Shown here: positions 1 through 11,300 of the stretch, piece by piece
Position numbering within the stretch: position 1 is the first letter of the stretch
Layout: the number at the start of each line of letters is the position of its first letter
DNA from: Magnolia sinica
Taxonomy: Eukaryota > Streptophyta > Magnoliopsida > Magnoliales > Magnoliaceae
NCBI RefSeq assembly: GCF_029962835.1
Contig: NC_080588.1
Span: 64,442,001 to 64,506,000 of the forward strand
Direction of reading: 5' to 3'
Length of the DNA: 64,000 bases
The notes under the pieces: generated by a model
Databases searched by the model: none
What the model was told of the DNA's origin: nothing
The model's input: the letters and a program-made list of their open reading frames with translations, nothing else
Position numbers and translations under genes: made by a program

Positions 1-400
1 TTCATTGGTGTTTATAATCCACCTTTGAATGAAGTATTTGGGATATCTAATAGATGTCTTTTAGTAATTGTACTTTCATTATTTTTATTATAGTGAATTT
101 ATGTTGGAGTAGGTCTCATTGGTTTTTACTTCATGTCATATGGTTTTCCACATGAAAAATCTTAGGGCCTGTTTGTTAACGCTGAATTTTTGCACTTAAC
201 GCAGAATTGAAAAAAAAGTTTCGTGTTTAGTGGTGTTTGTTAATGTATTGTTAATGCTGAAGAAGGAAAGCGCTAAGTGGTTTTTCACCGAATTCTTTTT
301 ATGATAGGAGTTTGGCTTAATGGTGAACGCGGAATGCGCTCTGTAAAATTTTTATTAAACAAAAAAATTTGCTTCCAAAATTACCCTTTTAAGTTACTAT
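1..400. other. intergenic, no gene seen
   Basis: No coding pattern. From 172 the text GGGCCTGTTTGTTAACGC resembles the terminus of a small DNA transposon, but no matching far end was identified. AT-rich otherwise. Confidence 0.4.
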
Positions 401-891
401 GGATGGGCTACTCCCCCTGCCACCAGCCCTGGGGCTAGTGGTCGGTGCTGTGGGCCCCACCATAATGTATATGTTTCACCATTCCGTTCATCCATTTTTA
501 AAGATCAATTAAGGGATTTATTCCAAAAATGAGAGATATAAATCTCAGGTGGACCACACCACATGAAAACAACAATGATTGGATATCCACCATAAAATCG
601 TAAGGCTCACTATACAGTTTATTTGACATCTAATATGTTGATTAGGTCATACAGGCCCCGATTAAGGGAAAAAACAAAAATCCGCTTGATCCAAAACTTT
701 TATGGCCCCCAAAATGTTTATTCAATGTTGTTTCCTATAATGTGGTCCACTTGAGATTGGGATATACCTCATTTTTTGTCTCATACCGTAAAATGATCTG
801 TAAAAATAGATGAACGGAATGGATGAAACACATACATCATGGTGGGGCCCAAAGAGCACTGGAATGTCAGGGGAGTAGCCAATTTGTTTCC
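401..891. mobile_element. foldback element, subfamily A (GGAAACGGATTGGCTACTCC termini)
   Basis: The left end (GGCTACTCCCCCTGCCACCA) and the right end (GGGGAGTAGCCAATTTGTTTCC) are inverted copies. The interior is a long imperfect palindrome with the CCACCATGATGTATGTG core on both arms. The left terminus is decayed and no clear target duplication remains. Confidence 0.75.
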
Positions 892-904
892 GATACATGT
901 CGAT

Positions 905-1102
905 AGGGTTGTACACGAACTGGGCTAGCCCGGTTAACTCGCTTGACTAGGCCCGAAAAAGCTCGACTTGGCCCGACCTGGAACTGAGTTCGGGCCGGGA
1001 CGGGCCATTTTCTTCAGCTCGAAACTGAGTTCGGGCCAAGTTCAAAAGTGTTCCAGTTCGGCCCGACTCGGTCCAAAACTCGACTCGACCTGGCCCGACT
1101 TG

Positions 1103-1141
<39 letters not shown>

Positions 1142-1360
1142 CAGAGAAGTGAGAACGCCGTCCGTCCCTTTGTAGATGGAGCAGGCTCGAAATTGGCCTG
1201 AACTCGGCCTGAACTCGCTCGATTACTGACCAGGCCGAGTTCGGGCTAAACATGTTGGCCCGGTGACCGGGCCAGGCCAGGTTCGGGCTAGGTGTGGCTG
1301 GTGACCAGGCCAGGCAGGGTTGAGACCAGTTCAACTCGGATTGACTCGTGTACACCCCTG
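905..1360. mobile_element. foldback element with AGGGGTGTACACGA termini
   Basis: The ends read AGGGTTGTACACGAACTGGG and ACTCGTGTACACCCCTG in inverted orientation. The interior is rich in CGAACTCGGCC-type words. Flanks CATGTCGAT (896-904) and CATGTTGAT (1361-1369) look like a 9-bp target duplication with one difference. A (TA)n tract at 1106-1141 lies inside. Confidence 0.7.
1106..1141. repeat. (TA)n microsatellite
   Basis: About 18 uninterrupted TA units inside the foldback element at 905-1360. Confidence 0.9.
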
Positions 1361-1394
1361 CATGTTGATGTAAAGACGGAGCGCCGACGCTCCT

Positions 1395-1879
1395 GGACGT
1401 GGATGGCTTTTGCAGGAAGTTCCTGCACTTAAAACTTAGGTGGGTCCACCGTGATGTTTTTCAGAAATCCACTACGTCCATCCGTTTTGTGAGCTCATTT
1501 TATGAAAAGATATCAGATTTAAGCAGGATACAATACTCAAGTGGGCCGTATTAAAAGAAAAGGTTGTTAAGGAAATATCTACCGTTGAAACCTCCCTAGG
1601 TTCGACATTGATGTTTACATGCCATCCATACCGTAACGTCATTTGTGCTGGGATGAACTGAAAACACAAATAATAGTGTTATTCAAAACTTTTTTGGCCC
1701 CACGAATATTTCAATTGTGGATGTTCAATTATCACATTTTTGGCCCATTAGATACGGTTTATTTTTGGCCTCATCTCCTAAAATGAACTCAAAAAACGGA
1801 TGGATGGAGAGGATTTCTCACAAATATAACAGTGGGCCCCACTTGGGTTCCAAGTGTAGGAACTTCGAAATCCGCATTG
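1395..1879. mobile_element. foldback element, subfamily C (GGACGYGGAT, TTCCTGCACTT arms)
   Basis: The left arm has GGACGTGGATGGC, a TTCCTGCACTT motif, then AGGTGGGTCCACC. The right arm carries the inverted forms ending ATCCGCATTG. Flanks GACGCTCCT (1386-1394) and GACACTCCT (1880-1888) form a 9-bp duplication with one difference, which fixes both ends. Confidence 0.8.
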
Positions 1880-1904
1880 GACACTCCTCGCTCTCCCTAT
1901 TGTA

Positions 1905-2266
1905 CTAATGTTTCAAAGGAGATCAAAATTACATGGCCTTACAATGATGTATTTATTATATCCACACTGTTCTTCAAATTTTCGAGATTATTTTAGAGCA
2001 TTAGCCAAAAAATGAATCATATCCCCTTGATTCGAAACTTCTGTGACCCCCAAAAGGTTTTCAATGGTAGATGTTCAATCCCCCACTGCTTTTTGCAGTG
2101 TGGTCCACTTTATTTTTGGATCTATCTTATTTTTCGGCTCAAGAGTTAGACGAGCTCAAAAAATTTATGGGCGGTTTGGATATAACAAATATCGCATGAT
2201 GGGACGCATAGAACTTGCTGACGTCAATACACAGCTATAGCTGGTGTGTGGTACAACAAGCAATCC
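1905..2266. mobile_element. foldback element, subfamily B, truncated copy
   Basis: It shares CAAAGGAGATCAAA..TACATGG and ATGATGTATTTATTATATCC with the complete copy at 7590-8212. The right end reads GCTGGTGTGTGGTACAACA then AGCAATCC. The left terminus and part of the interior are missing. Confidence 0.65.
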
Positions 2267-2267
2267 T

Positions 2268-2475
2268 GGAAACGGATTGGCTACTCCCCCTGCCACCAAG
2301 CTAGTGGTCGGTGCTATGTAGGCCCGAACATGATGTATTTGTTTCATCCATGCCGTCCATGTATTTTACTAGATCATTTTATTGCATGAGACCAAAAATG
2401 AGGTATATCTCAATCTCAAGTGGACCACGTTACATGAAACAATGTTATATGAGCGTCTCCATTAAGGCCATGACT
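2268..2475. mobile_element. foldback element, subfamily A, left arm only
   Basis: Begins GGAAACGGATTGGCTACTCC, immediately next to the end of the previous element. It runs through the GATGTATTTGTTTCATCC core and stops near 2475 without a right arm. Confidence 0.7.
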
Positions 2476-2559
2476 TAGGCACGTTTGTTAAATCTAAAGT
2501 CTAAAGCCTGAATCTACAGTGTTGAATGAGCCACATGATAAGAAATAAGATATATCCAA

Positions 2560-3150
2560 AACTTAAATGGGCCATATGATAGGAAATAGTGGGGATTTTG
2601 TGACCACCGTTGAAACATTTATATGGCCACAAAAGTTTTGTATAGGTTTAAGTTCACGGTGTTTTGACTTCATCTCAGTGAAAATGACCTTATAAACAGT
2701 TTGGATGGAATTTAAACATTAAGGTGGAGTCTAGGAATGTTTCAACGGTAGACATTCCTTTTCCCACTGTTTCATCTCGTATGGTGTACTTGAGTTTTAG
2801 ATACTCCTCATTTTGGTTGAATGTCCTAAAAAGAGCTTGAAAAATTGATGGACGTGTTGGATTTCTCACAAACATCATAGCGGGCCCTGCCCAAAATCCT
2901 TGCGCTAGACCTTCATGCGATGTCCATATGCTAGATTTAATGCTAAAGCCTCTTGCAGAATTCCCTGCACTAGAAACATAGGTGGGCTCACTTTCACGTT
3001 TGTGAGAAATCTACCTTGCCCATCGGTTTTGTGAGTTTATTTTAAAAAATGGGACAAACTAAGGTGGATCCGATAGTCAAGTGGGCCCAAAATGTGAGGA
3101 TTGAACATCCTGATCTGAAATATTCCTGGGGCAACATAAGGAATTTATCT
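2560..3150. mobile_element. two subfamily C arms, tail against head
   Basis: 2575-2935 carries a right-hand portion ending TTTCTCACAAACATCATAG then GCGGGCCC. 2950-3140 restarts with a left arm (TTCCCTGCACTAG, then TTTGTGAGAAATCTACC). This may be two broken copies or one rearranged copy. Confidence 0.55.
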
Positions 3151-3905
3151 TCTTCTTTTTTAAAAAAAAAATTATGAACGATGATATTTTATCCATTTTT
3201 TTAAGAATAATGATATTTTAATTTTCTTTTAGGTACTTAAGTTTATTTGAATTAAATAGAGTAATTTTATTCTCATTTAATAAAAATAATTTCTTTATAA
3301 TGTAAAACATTTCTAAATAAAAGCTAGGGACAAATGCGTCAAATTAATGTATTTTAGATATCTCAGATGTTTGTTAACAAACAAATTGTTTCGAATTCAG
3401 TATTTAATTTTCAGACTTTGTTCATAGTTACCAAGCAAGTTTTTTTGACTCTAGCCTTCAGATTCAGCCTTTAGATTTCAAATTCAAGCTTCAAATTTCA
3501 TATTCAGACTTTAGACTTTAGACTTTAGATTCTCTTAGATCCTACATGTTTAATGATTAACTTGTTTGTGTTTGAAGTGATTTTCATTATTCGAATCTTT
3601 TATATTATTAGTTCCGGATAAGGAAAAAAGTGTATAATCTTCTAACCAGATCTACCTACCTTTTAGCCTATAACCTAAAATGACATGAAAGTAGATGGGC
3701 AGTGTAGATAAAAGCCATACATCAAGGTGGCCCTGCAGAGGCCTACTAGTACCAAACCGGGTCCATAATCAGGACGAATTCTGCAAGAATAGGTGGGCAT
3801 GCATCCTTCCACGCTAACATGTTCCCAGCGGCCTACTTTTTGCCTGGATGGGATATTCGGTGGGGGAAAAATGACTGCATCATAGCTTATGATACAGCCA
3901 CTACT
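3150..3905. other. AT-rich intergenic, no gene seen
   Basis: Poly-A/T runs and a run of TTTAGACTTTAGA-like words near 3480-3540. No recognisable protein similarity. Confidence 0.4.
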
Positions 3906-3907
3906 AC

Positions 3908-4360
3908 GGAAACGGATTGGCTACTCCCCCTCCCACCAGCCAATGGCTGGTGGTCAGAGCTATGTGGGCCCCACCGCCACCATGATGTATGTGTTTCATC
4001 CATGCCGTCCATCTATTTTTCTAGATCATTTTATGATATGAGACCAAAAATGTGGTACATCCCAATCTCAAGTGGACCACGTTACAGGAAACAGTGTTGA
4101 ATGAATGTTAACCATTAAAAACTTTTTGGGGGCCATAAAAATTTTGGATCAACCTGATCTTTGTTTTTTCCCTTCATCTGGGTCTTTATGACCTAATCAA
4201 CATATTGGATGTCAAATAAACAGTAGAGTGGGCCTTAGGAAGATTTTAATGGTGGATATCCAATCGCTATTGTTTTCCTATGGTGTGGTCCACATGAGAT
4301 TTATATCCCTTTCATTTTTGGCATCAAGCCCTAAAATGATCTGTAAAAATGGATGGACCT
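3908..4360. mobile_element. foldback element, subfamily A, right end truncated
   Basis: Starts GGAAACGGATTGGCTACTCC and follows the element through both interior halves. It ends within the right arm after AAAATGGATGGACC; the terminal part is absent. Confidence 0.7.
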
Positions 4361-4890
4361 CACACCAAGACTATGACGGATCGAAAATCCTATCCGTCCA
4401 ACCATTGGCCCCGATCCAGTTGCATGGGGTCCATTGGTTTATTTCTTTTCTAGATTATCCGTTTGTAAGTAATGGATGGAAGCGTTAGGAATTTCTATTG
4501 AAGTGTTTTTCTTGGTCCATTAGGTGAACAACTTGGATCAGTGAAGTGATTGAAACGTGGGCCCCACTTATACAAAACTGAAGATCCAGATCATTAAAAT
4601 CCACACCGTTGATCACCTAATATTGCGTTGTTGGACAAGAAATATGATCCTATGGAGCTGTTAGAACCGAATATGGTAGAGCTATCTCACAATTCACGTG
4701 GCAGGGTGATTTATCCATCAATTGCGATCGCTCAACTGATTTCGTTTTCGTGCTTTTGACGGCTATTGATTGGATGGCTAGGATCATTGCAGTTGTATAT
4801 TTTAACCTGCTTCCATCAAGTAGGATTATCTAGATGGACGGTTCCAAATCCCAAGTGCAGAAGTTCTAGAACCCCAATAAGGTTACAAGG
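4360..4890. other. intergenic, no gene seen
   Basis: Moderately complex sequence with short similarity to other repeats (GATCACCTAATATTG and similar) but no coding signal and no identified element ends. Confidence 0.35.
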
Positions 4891-4891
4891 T

Positions 4892-5410
4892 AGACGCGGA
4901 TCAGGTGGTGGAGCCAACACCACCTGCCGTGGTGATGTGGTGGGCGCTGTGGGGCCTATCATGATGTATATGTTTTATATCCACGCCGTCCATCCGTTTT
5001 TCCAGATCAGTTCAGGGAACGGATCCAAAACCGAAGTAGATTTGAAGCTCAAGTATACCACACCGCTGGAAACAGTGGTGATTGAATGCCAACCCTAAAA
5101 AACTTGTCGGTGGCCACAAAAGTTTTGGATCAAGATGATATTTGTGCTTTCCTGTCATCCAGGTCTTTGTGACCTTATCAACAGGTTGGATGGAAAATAA
5201 ACATTTCAGTGGGCCCTAAGAAGGTTTCAACGGTGGGTGTTATTATCACTACCGTTTCCTATGGTGTGGTCGAAGTAAGCTTCGAATCTGCTTCATTATA
5301 GTATTGATTCTCTAAAATAAGATGGGAAAACGGATGAACGGAATGGATATAAAATGAGATGGAAAAACAGTGCCCAACACTCACCACACCACCTAATCTG
5401 TGGCGTTCAA
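4892..5410. mobile_element. foldback element with GACGCGGATCAGGTGGTG start
   Basis: The left arm starts about 4892 with the CGGATCAGGTGG motif and runs into the GCCTATCATGATGTATATG core. The right arm returns near 5330-5400 as GGATATAAAATGAG, CACCACACCACCTAATC. Ends are approximate. Confidence 0.6.
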
Positions 5411-5744
5411 TGGTAGGCGTCCCATCCTAACTTTTTCCTATGGTGTGGCCCACCTGAGTTTTGGATCGATCATTGGATCGCGTCTTAACATGATAGGACG
5501 AAAATGATGGACGGAATGGATGTCACACACATCATGGTAGCCCAGAGCTTTTCGTTGCACGTGTTCCGCGCGTGCCGTAGGAAACTCAGGCCCCTTCTCG
5601 AACGCCATTCTGGCGTTCCTCTCCTCGCTTCTAGAAAGAAAGAAGAAAAGGGCGCGTCTGCATGACCGACGGTCAAACCAAACACACCGTCCACGAGATT
5701 GGAGATTAGAAAATATAGGATCCCCGTACCGAAGGCATGCCTAG

Positions 5745-6140
5745 TATACGGAGGCGGCTGTGGGGCCTACCTTGATGTATGTGATTTACATCCACGCCGT
5801 CCATCCGCTTTGAAATTTTAAGTCATGATCTCAAAAAATAAGTAGATCCAAATATCTGATGGACCACACCATATGAAACAAATGTGATTGAATACCCACC
5901 ATTAAAAGCTTATTGGGAGTAACCGGAATGTTTAGTTGCCATCCAAGCTGTTGATAAGGTCATAGAGACCTGGATAAAGTGACCACAAAAATATCAACTT
6001 CATCCAAAATTTTCGTGGAACACAAGAAGTTTTCAATGGCCAATTACCATCAAAACGGTTGGGCGGCCTGGATGTAAGGAACATGCATCACAGTGGCCCC
6101 GCAGTCAGGGATCCACCGAAGCCACGTCGGTGGATCCGGA
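5745..6140. mobile_element. foldback element, subfamily D (GTGGATCCCTGAC termini)
   Basis: The left core TGGGGCCTACCTTGATGTAT is answered by GCATCACAGTGGCCCCGC at 6085-6104, followed by AGTCAGGGATCCACCGA. The same TCAGGGATCCAYCGA end occurs at 46202. Confidence 0.6.
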
Positions 6141-6650
6141 GAACTACCAACATTGGTGTATCCGTAACTTTCGTATCCACTTTGATGCCCATGTTTTATA
6201 TCCCCTCCGTCTATCCTGTTTTTCAGCTGATTTCATGGCATGAGCCTAAAAATGATGCGATTTAAATTTCAGATGTACCACACCGTAGGAAATAGTGGTG
6301 ATTGAATGCCTACGGTTAAAAAATTCTTTGGGTCCACCGTAATGTTTATTTTCCATCCAACTTATTGATAAGGTCACGAAGACCTTTAAAAAAACATAAA
6401 ATATCAGCTTGATCCAAAACTTTTAAGGCCCCTAGAAATTTTTAATGGTAGCCGTTCAATCACCATTATTTCCTGTGGTGTGGTCCACCTGAGATTTGGA
6501 TCTGCGTTATTTTCGGACACGTCATAGAATGGGCTGTAAATGGATAGACGGCATGGATATAAAAAAAAATACGGTGGACTCCACAGTCACGGATCCTCCG
6601 AGGTTGGAGGTTGGTGGTTCTCCGATCTACCGGATCCGCTACTCGGGTCT
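6118..6650. mobile_element. foldback element, subfamily D variant, adjoining copy
   Basis: Inverted ends GGTGGATCCGGAGAACTACC and GGTGGTTCTCCGATCTACC bracket a typical palindromic interior. It abuts the previous copy, so the shared GGATCCACCG region could belong to either. Confidence 0.55.
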
Positions 6651-7385
6651 TCCGAGAAGTGGGTCCCGTTGTCGGGTTAGTCAGACCATAGACTTTTCTG
6701 TTCCGCTGCGGATGGAACGTGTCCTAACTGGACAGGTCAATCAAAATCTCTTGATTCTAGATCTAGACGGTTAAAAAGAGAAGTATAGACGGTACATATA
6801 AACGAAAGACCCATAATACTGTATGTGAACTCTCCATCTTTTCTTTTTATTTTTTTCTGGTTCGGGATCCACTCTTGTAACTAGTAACAGATGAATGGTA
6901 TGGATTACATAAATATTGGTCCCACTCGTCAGAACTGGAAACCCGAGTATCATGTACAAACCTCCGCTGGAGCATCCTATAATTTCGGAAAAGAAACTAA
7001 ATAGATTCGCGCGATAAGAGATGGAAGAGGTGATTCGCAGTACACGTGACAATGGTTGACACGTGATTGAGATCTGGTCCACGTATCAGTTGAGGATCTA
7101 TGCGAACGTTCCAGCTCCCAAAATTATATCCAATTTATTTGAAATATGGGCCACATGTGTATGTTGACTACAGACCATGGGCGATTTTCCTTCCAATCGT
7201 CCTCTTTCATCATACATGATAGAACTCTTTCCGATCTATATCGTTTTAATTTTTGGGTTATCCGACTTTCACACTCAGCCCCACCTAATGAATGGCCGGG
7301 ATCTCGTAAACGTGCCACATTCATCTCTTCAATCTCCTCGCGCGAATCTCCCCACAAATGGTAATAGTTCTTCCTTCCGATTCCA
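6650..7385. other. intergenic, no gene seen
   Basis: No element ends were recognised and no protein similarity seen. Open frames on both strands overlap one another and look random. Confidence 0.35.
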
Positions 7386-7387
7386 AT

Positions 7388-7570
7388 GGAACGGAGTCGG
7401 GATCCTCTGTTATTGGTCATCAGGAATTTCCTGTTACCCTAATCGATATTGGTCCACGTCACCACTCAAAAAAAAACAAAAAAACAAAATAAAGCTTCGG
7501 ACGCCAAACCATTAGGGTAACAGGAAATCCCTGTTGACCAGATAACAGAGGATCCGGACTCGATGGAACG
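7388..7570. repeat. strong hairpin: 56-60-bp arms, 67-bp A-rich loop
   Basis: The left arm (7388-7443) contains GGATCCTCTGTTAT and TTTCCTGTTACCCTAAT. The right arm (7511-7570) contains their reverse complements ATTAGGGTAACAGGAAA and ATAACAGAGGATCC, with a few mismatches. The loop is A-rich. It could be a tiny foldback transposon or a structured RNA if transcribed. Confidence 0.8.
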
Positions 7571-7589
7571 GGGCCTCTGGTTCCGTGAG

Positions 7590-8212
7590 GGAAGCGGATT
7601 GGTTGGTGTACCACACACCGCCGACCTGGCTGATGTGTTGACGTCACCAAGTTCTGTGGGCTCCATCATGAGGTATGTGTTATATCCAAACTTTCCGTCC
7701 ATTTAGCGAGCTCGCCGTAAGTCTTTTGCCAGAAAATAAGACAAATCCAAAGATCAAGTGGACCACACTGCAAAAAGAAGTGGGGGATTGAACTTCTACC
7801 TTTGAAACCCTTTTGGGGTCACGGGAGCTTTCGATCAATATGATATTTGTTTTTCCACTTCATCCAGGTCTGTGTGACCTTACGAATAGATTGGATGGAA
7901 AATAAACAAACATTATGATGGGCCCTAAGAATGTTTTAACGGTGAGAATCATTGTCCCACTGCTATTTGTAGTGTGGTCCACTTAAGCTTTGGATATAAT
8001 TAATTTTTAGGATCATACTCTAAAATGATCTCTTCAAATGAATGAAGGGTGTGGATATAATAAATACATTATTGTGGGGCCCATGTAACTTTGATCTCCT
8101 TTGAACCGTTTGTATAACTCGCAGTTCGAGGAGCGTCAGCGCTCGTCTTCGCACGACACGTCCCCAGACCAGCCAGTTCGGTGGTGTGTGGTACACCAGC
8201 CAATACGCTTCC
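7590..8212. mobile_element. foldback element, subfamily B, complete
   Basis: Terminal inverted repeats read GGAAGCGGATTGGTTGGTGT and, from the right, GGAAGCGTATTGGCTGGTGT; both continue ACCACACACC. TGACGTCACCAAG lies beyond on the left arm. The interior is palindromic. The right end is about 190 bp from the hydrolase start codon. Flanking 9-mers match only weakly. Confidence 0.75.
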
Positions 8213-8352
8213 TTTGGTAAGTCATCACACCCGCCAAATACGACTCCTTTCTCGTCTCCTGAACAAAACATCAAACACCTTCCACGCCAAAAAATAAAAA
8301 CTAAAAACAGATATAAAAATAAAATAAAAATAAAAAATAAAGAAGTGGAGGG

Positions 8353-8360
8353 TATATAAT
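8353..8360 (+). promoter_or_regulatory. TATA-like box upstream of the hydrolase gene
   Basis: TATATAAT lies 46 bp before the chosen ATG. A start site about 30 bp downstream would give a 5' leader of only some 15 nt. This supports the ATG at 8399 over the one at 8369. The box lies only about 140 bp beyond the end of a foldback element (7590-8212). Without transcript data it may be fortuitous. Confidence 0.4.
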
Positions 8361-8398
8361 CTCTTCTATTGCGGAAATCTCTCTATTTCTCTCTAAAA

Positions 8399-11300
8399 AT
8401 GGCATCTTTGAAGCCTCAAAGGTCTTCTGCAACAGCCCAAACAGAATCCAAAGGATTGGGAAAATCCTCTAAGAAGAAGAAGAAGAGCCGTTTCTCAACA
8501 ATTGGATGTTTCAAGACCTCATCCGATACCACCGTCGAAATCCCCGACGGATTCCATGCCCTCGAAATGGAATCCAATGTTGCAGGAGATCGTCGACTTC
8601 CGGCCCACCTCGTCGTCTTCGTGAACGGCATTATAGGCAGGTCAGTTTTCCGACCAAAAAAAAAAAGAAGAAGAAGAAGAAAGAAACTTCATTTGTGTCG
8701 ATGCCTAATCCAGCAAAAAAAAAATTCCACCTTTATATGTCATAATCGTGTCATTGAATCATTTGAGTGTTCCATGTCAAATTGCAAACTTTCGTAGATT
8801 GATTTCTTTGAAGTTTAAATAGACCCGACGTCAAACATGGCATGTGTGGACGAGCCCTTGGCCATCAGATAGATCGGCCATTCCACGGATTATCCTAACC
8901 TTCTTAGTTGATGGCCTGCAAATGTGCACTTTGGGGTCGTTTGGATGCCTGTAAATGGTTTAAGTGGTAAATGATTTACATGTTTAAGTCATTTACAGCC
9001 TGTCCTGTTTGGCTGTAAGCTGTAAATGATTGTCTGTGTTTGGATAGCCTGTAAATTGTAGTCCTGTAAATCAAATGTGTCTGAAGGCTGTAATTTACAA
9101 CCTGTAAATCATTTACAGGCAATTTTCAGCATCCAAACACAGACTTTAAATTATTTACCTGTAAATCATTTGAAGTTACCCCCATTTACAGGCATCCAAA
9201 CAACCCCTTAGCTGTCCACATTGGATGGGAAAAATTTTCAATTCAGAAGTTTGGACTGTCCGGTTAGTGTGAATTTTTACCATCCACTATGGGACCCACT
9301 TGATGAACAGTCCGGATCTTATTTGCATTTGTCAAATTTACTGTTTTAGAGTGTCCGACACAAAAGCATGGGTCCACAACAAACACGTGATGTTTTCTTT
9401 TGCTGGAATTGCTTTGAATGATTCCTTTCTTGCCATTAATGAGACGTTGGGTAGCTCAAGAATGTAGTTATAGTGTTTGTCGTTACATTGATAGATTGCA
9501 TTGTAGGTAAGCATTATTTTGATAGATTGCATTGTAGGGAAGCATTCCTTACATCCAGTGGTTAAAGATATGACCGCTTTGACTTTGATTTTTGTGGCTA
9601 AGGATATCTTCCCTGTATAGGCCATTTGACAGGGTTTGCTAGCAAGTTCACCACCTAAAGCAATCATTTTCTATCTCCATTACAAATGGATCTTGTCATC
9701 TTCACATGTACATCATCTCCATGGTGATGGTGACTGTTAAGCCCAAACATGATGTGATTGGACTTAGCATTAGTTGTCAGAAAAGGACTTCTGAAAAAGA
9801 AAAAGTTGGTTGAAGTACAATGGGCAAATATTGCATCAATCATATAGGAATAGCATCATCCAATCACAGCACTTGTTGAGCTATAGCTCATCCACACGGT
9901 GTCCGAACTGACTAAAGCTCCCAATCACCTTAGAGCCTGTTTGGCCGGGCAAATTGGATGGGATTGGATGGTATTAGAGTGGATTGCACGGATTTCAAGG
10001 TAATGATAGCTGTGTCAGTGGATTGGTGCAAGATCTGTGGGATTGCTATGTCCTGGGATTGCTATATCCGGTCTGTTTGGCACGCCTGGCCAATCCCGGG
10101 ATTAAACCTTCCAATCCCTTTCAGTCCATCAAACCAAACACATCCCATGCAATTTTGAAGGGATTAGGGTGGATTGGATGGGATTTAAAGGTAATGATGG
10201 TGATGTGAGTGGATTGTCTTAAGATCCATGGGATTGCTATATCCCAGGATCAGGATCCCGTCTTTGTTTGGCACGCCTGGCCAATCCCGGGATCTATCTT
10301 CCAATCCCTTCCAATCCCATCCAATCTGCCTGGCCAAACAGGCCCTTAGATGCATGCCACATGTAGGGGATGGTAGGTAGGGAGAGAAAAATGTTGCCAT
10401 ACTTGTGTTTTCTATTTGTGATACATACTCTTTTCTACATCTTTGCCACCGGGAGAGCATATATCTTTTGATGAGTCTTAACATTGTAACCCACTTAGAA
10501 ACAATGACAAATTATTCTTCTCACAACGAATTCCACCATTTCCCACATTTCATTCTCATGGAGACCATGGGTGGTGAATGGTCACTCGGGTCCTTGGTAA
10601 CTTTCTTCCATCTTTTTTGAAATCTTTGTCATTGTGGGGAGTGGCTATTATTTGGTGGATGCTTTGATCTAGGGGTGAATCACCCTTGTAGTGGGCAGTC
10701 ATTACCAGTTTCTTGATATAATTTTTTAGTAAGATCTATCTTTACTTCTCATTAAGAAAAGGAGCATGGATTTATGGAGGCTTGTTCACCTCAATCATGA
10801 TCTTTGAGTGTAGATTTTCTTCTGCAATTGAGGGTTCACATCTACTTGGAGTTACATGTAGGCTGTAAAGTTTTTATGTCATTGTTCACTATGGGCGCCA
10901 CTTTAAAATGAGTTCATCTCGTTTTAGCTCATATATTTACGCATTAGAGATTATATTTTTTAGGGATTAAAAATATTCTCAATAACCAATTTATAAACTG
11001 CAATCTCTAATGCTTAATACTATCAGCTAAAATGAGATGAACTCATTTTTAAGTGGCGTCCAAATAGGCGTGAAAGCTTTTGTCATCAATGAGAAAGAAG
11101 TAATCCCCTTTTTTTTCATAGCTAAGCTGCACTCGAACCTGAGACCTCAATGTTGACACACCCTATCTTCTGTTGAGCTTTGGGGGGCTCGGACCAGAAA
11201 AAATAAGTACTACCAAACGCACTTTGCACTGGAATCAGAAAATGCATCCCTAGTTCGTCTTTCTTTAACATTCTGAAAGTATTATTCTTGAATGTTTCCA

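Noticed and set aside
7600-8200. Possible second hydrolase promoter or uORF region
   Set aside because: The whole stretch is foldback transposon sequence; nothing coding can be supported.
8369-8398. Upstream in-frame ATG of the hydrolase gene
   Set aside because: It would add MRKSLYFSLK, but it probably lies at or before the start of transcription given the TATA-like box at 8353. Kept only as an alternative.
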